Origin: Lunatibacter salilacus
GTDB lineage: Bacteria; Bacteroidota; Bacteroidia; Cytophagales; Cyclobacteriaceae
DNA: 64,000 bases
Direction: 5' to 3'
Assembly: GCF_009797935.1 (NCBI RefSeq)
Contig: NZ_VOLC01000012.1
Span: 68,128-132,127 of the forward strand
How positions within the stretch are numbered: position 1 is the stretch's first letter; the number at the start of each line of letters is the position of its first letter. The position numbers were made by a program, and so were the translations under genes. Below, piece by piece: positions 9,830 to 17,460 of this stretch. The notes under the pieces were generated by a model. The model had not been told where the DNA came from. It searched no databases and worked only from the letters and a program-made list of their open reading frames with translations.

Positions 9830-10060
9830 CTAGAGTTTTTTTGTATTTTTCGAGGTCACCAGTTTTTCAGCAAGCTCAAGTACTCCAACTGCTTGTTCAC
9901 GAGTTACTGTAGGAAAGTCGTCCAGAAATTCATTCAAAGAAACGCCCTGTTCAAGATGCATTAACAATAAATCTACTGGAACCCTAGTACCTTTAAAAAC
10001 GGGCTGTCCTCCCAGAATCTCCGGGTCAATATTGATGATATTTTTTAATAGCTTCTCTAT
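9830..10060 (-). CDS. DUF433 (VapB-like antitoxin) protein, no canonical start codon
   Basis: The minus-strand frame reads IEKLLKNIINIDPEILGG, then QPVFKGTRVPVDLLL and FLDDFPTVTREQAV, a complete DUF433 domain of about 76 residues ending at TAG (9830-9832). No ATG, GTG or TTG precedes the domain in frame: the codon where the family usually starts is ATA (10058-10060), and an in-frame TAA lies about 17 codons further upstream. Either the start has decayed, making it a pseudogene, or a rare start codon is used. DUF433 proteins usually pair with a DUF5615 PIN-like toxin; none is adjacent. A second frame overlapping its 5' end (about 10026-10165) looks like the remnant of another gene. Confidence 0.6.
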   Translation of the reverse strand: MEKLLKNIINIDPEILGGQPVFKGTRVPVDLLLMHLEQGVSLNEFLDDFPTVTREQAVGVLELAEKLVTSKNTKKL

Positions 10061-10211
10061 TGCCGATATACGAAAATCCTGATAAGCTGTTTAGTTTTTG
10101 TGCTGAGCTTCAAATATACAGGGCTAATTCAAGTAAGTTTACAGAATCATCGCAAATGTCACCTTGGGAAGACGGGATTTTGACAGCGATGCCTAGGAAA
10201 TGATGTTGGTT

Positions 10212-10946
10212 CTATTTTAGCAATTCCATTTCTTTAAAAATCCGCATTCTGTAGCAGTTTTTGGCTGTTTTTCCAAGTAGTTTTACCAACTGGTAATTAG
10301 CGATCGCTCCGACCCCCGCACCGATAATCGGAATCAATTGGGCAAGTTTGACAAGGTCCAGATAATCCCTGTATTCCAGCTGGAAATTTCTCCAATCGAA
10401 AGATTCTATTTCCTGCGGAAGCTGTTCACTGTAACTGTCCCAGGAAGCAATAATCTGTATGGTTTCATTTCTGGATTTTTGACTGGCGAAAGCGAGCTTG
10501 AAAATATATAGTATAAACAATCTCTCCCTATAATTTTTGATATCATACCCATATGTCGCGGCAATCTCAAACAATAATTTAATCTTTATGGCCAAAAAGG
10601 CAGGAAAATCCGCGAAGCCCATTAAAATTCCCCCTGCTCCGGTTATAGCTCCTTCCGCAGAAGCGGTATTCCGGTAAAATTTTATTTTTTCATCCACCAG
10701 CTGCTCCTTCACCCATAACGATTTTTCTTTTAAGATCGAGGGGGTAATATAAGTGGTTCCAAATAATACACCTTTTACCATTTTTTCAATCGCATAGGTG
10801 ATGATTTTATGAATCCTTTCCGGTATAAGATTATTAATCCTTCTTTGGGTTCCTTTTGATAACCTATTGATAAAGGAGGGCTTTTTCTTTTGCTTAATAT
10901 ACCAGAAGTTCATTTCTGACCTTGCTAATTCTTCATAGAAGTCCAT
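10212..10946 (-). CDS. EcsC family protein
   Basis: A 244-residue protein of the EcsC family, named after Bacillus EcsC. It has the family core AEGAITGAGGILMGFADFP at about residues 96-114, which forms Gly/Ala-rich hydrophobic helices, and a second hydrophobic Gly-rich segment LAQLIPIIGAGVGAIANYQL near the C-terminus. These helices suggest membrane association; the biochemical role is unknown. The gene stands alone on the minus strand. About 70 bp of its 3' part is duplicated at 12077-12146, evidence of local recombination. Confidence 0.83.
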   Translation of the reverse strand: MDFYEELARSEMNFWYIKQKKKPSFINRLSKGTQRRINNLIPERIHKIITYAIEKMVKGVLFGTTYITPSILKEKSLWVKEQLVDEKIKFYRNTASAEGAITGAGGILMGFADFPAFLAIKIKLLFEIAATYGYDIKNYRERLFILYIFKLAFASQKSRNETIQIIASWDSYSEQLPQEIESFDWRNFQLEYRDYLDLVKLAQLIPIIGAGVGAIANYQLVKLLGKTAKNCYRMRIFKEMELLK

Positions 10947-11424
10947 GATTTAAAATATAAGGATAATTGGAAATGTGTGAAGACCGATTCAATTATTTTC
11001 TAATAATTATAGTCAAATTTGAAACGTTGCCTATTCCCTTTTTTAATTTCTATCACAAATTAATGGTGGTCCTAATAATACCATACCAATATCCATACCG
11101 AAATCACTTTACTATGGTTGAGTACGATCTGGACCTTCACTATCTCTAGGAAAGTTGAAAAGCTTAAGGCCTCGGTCCCTGAGTGTCTCCTTCTCTAAGT
11201 CCCTCCGTCTGTGAGAGGGGACGGTTGAAGAAGCCATTTTTTTTCCGCCAAATACCGGGACTATCTGGTTCTGCTTTTTTCAATAAACGGAATGCAAATT
11301 CCTTTTGATAGGAAGGTGTAGTTGCAAACTCACCCAGCGGGGGCAGTTTTTCCCCCTCCGAGCTATCTCTGATGCACGTGGGCTGGGAAGACCAGCTTTA
11401 TTCGGGTGTATAATTCTTCCAATA
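10947..11424. other. Intergenic region with repeat fragments, no gene seen
   Basis: No gene is supported. Bases about 11205-11285 hold a fragment of the dispersed repeat right half (GACGGTTGAAGAAGCCA, CCGCCAAATACC). Bases about 11281-11341 hold a fragment of the second repeat (TTTTGATAGGAAGGTGTAG). The first 200 bases are AT-rich and without recognised features. Confidence 0.6.
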
Positions 11425-11817
11425 TTATTCTGGGCTTACAATTTTAGTTTCTTTAAACTCCGAAAACGTAAAGTCGTTTGTGTTGCCGGTAATGATAAAG
11501 TCAGCTTTACATGCTTCTGCAAGTTCTAATATCATATTATCGTCTTTATCCGAAATTAAATCAAATTTCAAGCTTGGTACGAATTTCGTGGCTTTGGTCT
11601 CAATATCCGCAAGCAAATTTTCGGCTTTACCAAAAAAATCTGGAAATTTCGCAAATTTTGGTCTTGATAAAACTTCGTAATATTCGGACATTAGTTCTTC
11701 TGATACACAAAGCATAAACTTGTTATGTGTAAATAGCTCGTAAATGATTTTGTAGGGATAATTCCGTTGGATAAGGGAAGAAACTATGACATTGGTATCA
11801 ATGACGTTTTTTTGCAT
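11425..11817 (-). CDS. PIN-domain toxin (COG1569-type)
   Basis: A 130-residue PIN-domain protein of the 'putative toxin-antitoxin system toxin, PIN family' group. The acidic metal-binding residues are in place: D7 in VIDTNV, E45 in SEYYEVL, D92/D93 in SDKDDN, and D115 in ITGNTNDF. PIN toxins are Mg-dependent RNases that typically cut tRNA, rRNA or mRNA when freed from their antitoxin. The gene overlaps the upstream antitoxin by 20 bp, consistent with coupled translation. It sits in the repeat-rich accessory region. Confidence 0.86.
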   Translation of the reverse strand: MQKNVIDTNVIVSSLIQRNYPYKIIYELFTHNKFMLCVSEELMSEYYEVLSRPKFAKFPDFFGKAENLLADIETKATKFVPSLKFDLISDKDDNMILELAEACKADFIITGNTNDFTFSEFKETKIVSPE

Positions 11818-12025
11818 TTCTCACCGCTTTTACTTCTTCGTTTATCTCGTCCATGGTCATAGAAGATAAACCATATCTTTCGGCTAACTCCACACACTTT
11901 TCGAGGTTCTGTCGCATCAGTTCACTGCTTATGAGTTCTACAAACTCGGTAAAAGTAAGGTTGTTTTTCTTAATACCAAACTTGTTGAACTCCAAATCAG
12001 AAATGGAAATATTAAGTGTCCTCAT
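11798..12025 (-). CDS. Antitoxin partner of the PIN toxin
   Basis: A 75-residue protein directly upstream of the PIN toxin, overlapping it by 20 bp. The N-terminus (MRTLNISISDLEFNKFG) looks like a short beta strand followed by a helix, as in ribbon-helix-helix DNA-binding antitoxins. The C-terminus (MDEINEEVKAVRNAKK) is a charged helix of the type that binds the toxin active site. Function is inferred from position and this layout. Autoregulation of the pair is expected for the family, but I could not identify an operator. Confidence 0.75.
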   Translation of the reverse strand: MRTLNISISDLEFNKFGIKKNNLTFTEFVELISSELMRQNLEKCVELAERYGLSSMTMDEINEEVKAVRNAKKRH

Positions 12026-12076
12026 ATCGTTATTTTTATTTTCAATTTACGAAAATGATTTAATTTTGTTAGTTTT

Positions 12077-12146
12077 AGTTTTACCAATCGGTAGTTAGCG
12101 ATCGCTCCGACCCCCGCACCGATAATCGGAATCAATTGGGCAAGTT
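12077..12146 (-). pseudogene. Duplicated fragment of the EcsC-family gene
   Basis: About 70 bp here nearly match the part of the EcsC-family gene at about 10276-10346, including the exact string GCGATCGCTCCGACCCCCGC. The fragment reads in the same orientation, shows a few substitutions (for example CAATCGGTAGT versus CAACTGGTAAT), and is bounded by the antitoxin promoter region on one side and repeat DNA (GAAAACCCGGATATAGC) on the other. It cannot encode a protein. Confidence 0.8.
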
Positions 12147-13437
12147 CTTGAAAACCCGGATATAGCTGGTTCTTCCCTTTTGTCGGATGGGGGAGATAGG
12201 TCGTAGGTTGATGGGTTGAATATGAATTAAAAATTACGATTTGAGAATTACGAATTAGAAATCAAATCCTATTGGGGTATCTATTAGAGATGATTATTAT
12301 ATTTTTCAAATATTTGATAATCAATATACTAACGTATATTTTATCGTTTCGAATCATGGATTTCCAGCCCTGAAAGGGCGAAATACCATAGCCTAGGGAG
12401 AAGCGCAGCGGAGCCCTAGGTTAAGTACAAACATGTCGATCGTGTTTTGGCCGCAGGGATATTTGAGGTACCATTTCTTTCCCGCCAAAACCCAACTCTG
12501 TCCGGTTCCGCCTTTTCTCGGATGTCGGAATATTAATAAATTGGTTGATTTCGAGTCAAAGATGGCAGCTCAACCAGCGAAAGATTTTGGCGGGAGGGCT
12601 ATACAGGATTGACATGGTAGCGACCAAATCGGGGATACTTTGTATAGGGTTGAAACACAAAGCTACTATATCGGCCATCCCTCCGGGATTTTTGATTTCG
12701 AAATCCGGAAAATTCTTTCACAAACGGAATCACAAATTCCTATTGATAGGAAGGTGTAGTGGCATACTACACTTAGCGGGGGAAGTTTTGGCTGCGGAGA
12801 TGGTTGAAGAAGCCAGTCTCTCACGCCAAACCAGAGTCTCGTTGATCCTGCCATCTCCCGGGTGACGCAAATCGAATCGCTAGCTTGATATTATTAAGAA
12901 TTGCGGCTCAGACAGTAATGTTTTCTGACGGAAAGGCCCACGGACTACGTCAGGACAAGGTGCGGGAGATTGAAAATTAGTGCGGCCAGAACGCAAACCT
13001 TCTGTTATTTGTTAACTCCCCGGGTTGCGCCCAAGTTAGACGGATTCATTGTTGGTCAAAAAGATAATCCGGTTTCATGTTTTTTAATCTCACCAAGATT
13101 AAATAGGGTTTGTTGGTAACAATGCTAATGGCGATGAATCCGAGTGGAGGTTCTGAAGCGGTTCCAGGATAACTTGGATGTCATAGAAATACAATGCAGA
13201 CGAAATTAGTATGTTCGGTTAATCCCTTCTCATGCAGAATAGTAATTTTCTTTAGTAGCGGAGGTTCAGTTCAAACTATCCCTAGCTGAGGCAAGCTAAA
13301 ACTAGTGAGAGAAATTGAGATATTACACTTGAATATAAATTTTTAGATATCAAGAAAATTTTGGAATTGTTTCAAATAAGTAACAACTTGCTTTTATTTT
13401 TAAAAAAACTTTAATTTCAATTAAAATTCCTTTTTTA
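12147..13437. repeat. Repeat copies (E and others), then an unassigned stretch before the defence island
   Basis: Repeat words recur at 12147-12260. A full copy E spans about 12361-12520 (CCAGCCCTGAAAGGGCG to CCGCCAAAACCC). The second repeat copy spans about 12608-12781, and a right-half fragment about 12786-12860. From about 12865 to 13437 I see no gene, no RNA gene and no known repeat. The last 120 bases before the methyltransferase start are very AT-rich and probably hold its promoter, but I could not place the elements. Confidence 0.65.
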
Positions 13438-14481
13438 ATGAAAAACAAATTCATGGCTGTAGACTTCTTTAGTGGTGCAGGGGGTATGTCCTGTGGCTTT
13501 TCTCAAGCAGGGGTAAAAATATTAGCAGGAATCGATATTGACAATCAATTTAAACAGACCTATCTGGCAAATCATAAAGGGGCAAAATTCATCAACAAAG
13601 ACATAATTAGATACCAACCAGAGGACCTTCAAGAAGAACTTAATCTTGCCAAATTTGACGATGAGTTGATTTTTATTGGATGTAGCCCATGTCAGTATTG
13701 GAGCAAAATCAACACCACGAAGCATAAAGCAGCATACACCAACAACCTGATTTGGGATTTTCAAAGGTTCATCAAGTATTTTATGCCTGGTTATATTGTT
13801 GTGGAAAATGTTCCAGGGATAATTAATAAAAAAAACAACCATATTCTTCTGGATTTTCTAGATTTTTTAACGTTTCAAGGTTACAGGTCTGAACATAGGA
13901 TAGTAAGAACAGATCACTATGGTGTTCCTCAGAAAAGAAATCGCTTCGTTCTTATTGCCTCGAGAGTAAAGGACAAAATCGTCTTTCCTGAACCAGAAAT
14001 AACTAACAAACTTAACGTCAGGAATTATATAGGCCCAGATCAAGGATTTGCTAAAATTGACGCTGGCCATCTAGATAAAAGTGATTATGCCCACTCCACC
14101 TCATCCCTGAGTGCATTAAATCTTGAAAGAATTAGATCAACTCCAAAAAATGGAGGTACTCGGGAGGCATGGAGTCAGAATCCAAGACTACAAATACCTG
14201 CATATATGGGAAAAGATAACATCTTTAGAACGATTTATGGGAGAATGAGTTGGGACAAACCAGCACCAACGATAACCACACGGTTTATCGCCGTTTCTTG
14301 TGGTAGGTTTGGGCACCCAGAAGAAGACCGCGGATTATCTTTAAGAGAAGGAGCAACTTTACAGACATTCCCTAAAGACTACAAATTCATAGGAGGACTA
14401 GTATCGATTGCAAAACAGATTGGTAATGCAGTTCCTCCTGAAATGGCTAAAAGAATTGCTGAAAGTATAATTAAAAACTAA
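13438..14481 (+). CDS. DNA (cytosine-5) methyltransferase
   Basis: A 347-residue C5-cytosine DNA methyltransferase with its motifs in the usual order: motif I DFFSGAGG (residues 9-16, SAM binding), motif IV with the catalytic Cys in SPCQ (C85), motif VI ENVPG (123-127), motif VIII QKRNR (165-169), and motif X QIGNAVPP near the C-terminus. A target-recognition region of about 80-90 residues lies between motifs VIII and IX; the recognised sequence cannot be inferred. The stop shares one base with the next start (TAATG), so it is coupled to the dual-ATPase gene. It probably marks host DNA in a restriction-modification or defence system. Confidence 0.95.
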   Translation: MKNKFMAVDFFSGAGGMSCGFSQAGVKILAGIDIDNQFKQTYLANHKGAKFINKDIIRYQPEDLQEELNLAKFDDELIFIGCSPCQYWSKINTTKHKAAYTNNLIWDFQRFIKYFMPGYIVVENVPGIINKKNNHILLDFLDFLTFQGYRSEHRIVRTDHYGVPQKRNRFVLIASRVKDKIVFPEPEITNKLNVRNYIGPDQGFAKIDAGHLDKSDYAHSTSSLSALNLERIRSTPKNGGTREAWSQNPRLQIPAYMGKDNIFRTIYGRMSWDKPAPTITTRFIAVSCGRFGHPEEDRGLSLREGATLQTFPKDYKFIGGLVSIAKQIGNAVPPEMAKRIAESIIKN

Positions 14482-17459
14482 TGGCAAATTTCAAAGCTAG
14501 GGCCCGAGCTCTTGACTTACTTGGGCGTCAACAAATAGCAGGTATTCCAACAGCTATAAATGAATTATTTAAAAATGCTCATGATGCTTATGCTGACAAT
14601 GTTGAGATTGATTATTTAAGAAAAAATCAACTTTTAGTCTTGCGCGATAATGGGCTCGGAATGACAAAAAAAGATTTCGAATCACGTTGGTTGACATTGG
14701 GAACAGAAAGTAAATTCTCTAACCGAAAAACACCCCTTCCGCCTAAAGACCCTAATAAACCCGAACGACCAATCATGGGAGAAAAAGGGATTGGAAGATT
14801 AGCAATTGCGTCAATAGGTAGTCAAGTTTTGGTTTTGACAAGAGCAAAGCGGCCAGATAAAAATCACAAAATAATTGCTGCACTAATCAATTGGAGCATT
14901 TTTGAACTTCCAGGACTTGACTTGGATGACGTTGTTGTTCCCATTCGAGAATTTGATGATTTGCCGAATGGCTCGGAAATCGATCAAATGAAAAAGGAGA
15001 TTATAGACTCGATCAAAAAACTAGTCGAAAGAGATGATATCACTCAAGCTGATGCAATCAGGATTACAGAAACAGTAACCCAATTTAATTTCTCTTCAAT
15101 AGAGGTTAACAGGACGCTTGTTGGAAACTTCCCATTGAATGGAAATAACAGCGGAACTCATTTTTATATTTCTCCGGTTGATGAAACGCTAAATCACGAT
15201 ATTGATGGAGATAGAGCTAGCGAGGATGCCACCAAAATCGAAAAAATGTTGGTAGGTTTTACCAATACCATGACTCCCGGCCACCCCAAACCTTTAATAG
15301 ATGTCGCGTTTAGAGATTATCGCAGTGATGACGGCAGATACTTTGATATTTTAGATAAAGAACAATTTTTTACTCCTGAAGATTTTGATTTGGCAGATCA
15401 TCATTTTCAAGGAAAATTTGACGATTTTGGTCAGTTTTCAGGCTCAATTAAAGTATACCAAGAAAAGGTTTTCGAACATAAAATTTCATGGGTAGGGAAT
15501 AATTTCAGATCTACAGATTGTGGGCCATTTAGCATAAATTTCGCCTATTTGCAAGGAGCACTCAGACACTCAGTACTTGACTCCGAAAACTGGGCAAGGG
15601 TTAAGGCTAAAGGGGATAAATTTGGCGGTATATATATCTATCGAGATAACATTAGGATATTACCATATGGAGATTCAGATTATGACTTTTTAGACGTTGA
15701 AAGGAACAGAACTAAAAGTGCGTCATTCTACTTTTTTTCCTATCGAAGAATGTTTGGTGTCGTAGATATCACACGAAACGAGAACGATAGCCTTAAAGAA
15801 AAAGCGGGTCGCGAGGGTTTTATAGAAAATAAAGCTTACAGGCAATTACAGGAAATCTTAAAAAACTTTTTTGTACAGCTTGCGGCCGATTTCTTCAGAG
15901 AGGGTGGTGCAAGTCCGAAGGCTGAGTTCTGGACTCAGAAGAAAAATGAGAGAGAGGTATATTATAAAGCCCTAGAAAGGAGAGATAAACAGTCTAAAAT
16001 TAGAAAAGGAAAATTCCAACAATCTCTTAATTCTTTTTTCGATGATCTTGGCAAAAACCAATTCAAAGCTGAAATTGAGGGTTTACTCATGGATCAAGAA
16101 AAGCATTTTGCAGCAATTGCCTCCATAAAGGATCCTGAGATAGCTAGCCAAACTTTAATTGCTAGGGAATTGGAAGCTCGAAAACAGATAGAAGCCTACA
16201 AGCTAAAAATAAAAATACCTCAGCCCAAAGGCTTTAACATATCACGAGAAACCCGCAAGGATTATGAAGCATATCTCGACGAAATGAAGCGTTTAGAATT
16301 TGGGATTTTTCAGGAATCTGTTTACCAAATTGACAATTATGTGCAGGACTATACAATCCGCCTAAATATAGAGATAAGCAAGCGAAAACGACTCGAACAA
16401 GCCGTTGATTTTATTTCGGCCGAAGCAAAAAAAGCCGCATCCGGAAAAGAAAAAGAAGCCAAAGAAGCCGTTTCCGAAATTACTGCAAAAGTAAAAGAAT
16501 TGGCGAACGAGCTTATGATTGATCTGGACAATCAAATTCGAGAAGTGAAAGGCCGATTTAAAACACTCTCTGTTGATTCCTCTGAAGATTTTGATTTAGT
16601 ACAGGAACGAAAAGCCATGGAAGCCGACATAGACCATGGTAAAGAAAGGGTTACTGGCACTTTAGAACGTGTTATCAAACAATTGCAGGGCATTTATTGG
16701 GATAAAGATTCGAACAATGATTTCATAACTAGCGACCAGATAGCCGATGCTATGGCAGAAGAACTAGGCGAGCTCAAAGAAAAAATTCATGCAGACATCG
16801 AGTTAAGTCAACTTGGCCTTGCTATTGGAGTTATTCACCACGAATTCAACAGCACAGTGGGTTCAATTCGAGGCAGCATAAAAGACCTCCGTGCTTGGGC
16901 TGATGTAAATGAGAATCTAGATGCAGTCTACCAAAATCTTAAAATTAACTTTGAGCATCTTGATGGATATCTGAATCTGTTTACTCCACTCAATAGAAGG
17001 CTTTATAGAAATCGGGAAGATATTGGAGCATTAGAAATAAAGACATTTTTACTAGACTTATTCAAGCCAAGGTTGGAACGTCATAACATACAATTCAAGC
17101 ATACAAAGGACTTTTCAAGAAAGAAAATACATGGGTTCAGATCTACCTTTTATCCAGTATTTGTAAACGTTGTTGATAATGCGATTCATTGGCTCAACCA
17201 AGGTACTCCTGAGGAAAAGATTATCCGTCTTCATGCTGATACTAATGCAATCTACATATCAAACAATGGACCTGAAATTCAGATTAGAGACAATCAGCGA
17301 ATTTTTGAACTGGGATTTACAAGGAAAATGAATGGAAGAGGTATGGGATTACATATAAGCAGAGAGGTATTGAATGCCGAAAACTACAACATAAATCTTG
17401 ACAGTCCTCGGGAAGGATCAACAGTTACTTTTAAAATTGAATCAATAAAACCCGAATAA
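14481..17459 (+). CDS. Dual GHKL ATPase protein: Hsp90/MORC-like N-terminus and histidine-kinase-like C-terminus
   Basis: A 992-residue protein with two separate GHKL ATP-binding modules. The N-terminal one has E28-LFK-N32-AHDA (N box), D56-NGLGM (G1) and GEKGIGRLA (100-108), as in Hsp90/MutL/MORC-type ATPases. A long helical, Lys/Glu-rich middle (about 480-770) is probably coiled coil. Near residue 786 lies IHHEFN, in the position and style of a histidine-kinase H-box. The C-terminal ATPase follows: N896-VV-DNA (N box) and GRGMGL (G2). There is no membrane segment. The gene is coupled to the methyltransferase (1 bp overlap) and abuts the receiver-like gene (1 bp gap). I infer an ATP-driven sensor or switch. 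I do not recognise a characterised homologue. Confidence 0.85.
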   Translation: MANFKARARALDLLGRQQIAGIPTAINELFKNAHDAYADNVEIDYLRKNQLLVLRDNGLGMTKKDFESRWLTLGTESKFSNRKTPLPPKDPNKPERPIMGEKGIGRLAIASIGSQVLVLTRAKRPDKNHKIIAALINWSIFELPGLDLDDVVVPIREFDDLPNGSEIDQMKKEIIDSIKKLVERDDITQADAIRITETVTQFNFSSIEVNRTLVGNFPLNGNNSGTHFYISPVDETLNHDIDGDRASEDATKIEKMLVGFTNTMTPGHPKPLIDVAFRDYRSDDGRYFDILDKEQFFTPEDFDLADHHFQGKFDDFGQFSGSIKVYQEKVFEHKISWVGNNFRSTDCGPFSINFAYLQGALRHSVLDSENWARVKAKGDKFGGIYIYRDNIRILPYGDSDYDFLDVERNRTKSASFYFFSYRRMFGVVDITRNENDSLKEKAGREGFIENKAYRQLQEILKNFFVQLAADFFREGGASPKAEFWTQKKNEREVYYKALERRDKQSKIRKGKFQQSLNSFFDDLGKNQFKAEIEGLLMDQEKHFAAIASIKDPEIASQTLIARELEARKQIEAYKLKIKIPQPKGFNISRETRKDYEAYLDEMKRLEFGIFQESVYQIDNYVQDYTIRLNIEISKRKRLEQAVDFISAEAKKAASGKEKEAKEAVSEITAKVKELANELMIDLDNQIREVKGRFKTLSVDSSEDFDLVQERKAMEADIDHGKERVTGTLERVIKQLQGIYWDKDSNNDFITSDQIADAMAEELGELKEKIHADIELSQLGLAIGVIHHEFNSTVGSIRGSIKDLRAWADVNENLDAVYQNLKINFEHLDGYLNLFTPLNRRLYRNREDIGALEIKTFLLDLFKPRLERHNIQFKHTKDFSRKKIHGFRSTFYPVFVNVVDNAIHWLNQGTPEEKIIRLHADTNAIYISNNGPEIQIRDNQRIFELGFTRKMNGRGMGLHISREVLNAENYNINLDSPREGSTVTFKIESIKPE

Positions 17460-17460
17460 C

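Noticed and set aside
12865-13437. Possible gene upstream of the methyltransferase
   Set aside because: All frames are short and none resembles a known family; no RNA gene structure was recognised either.
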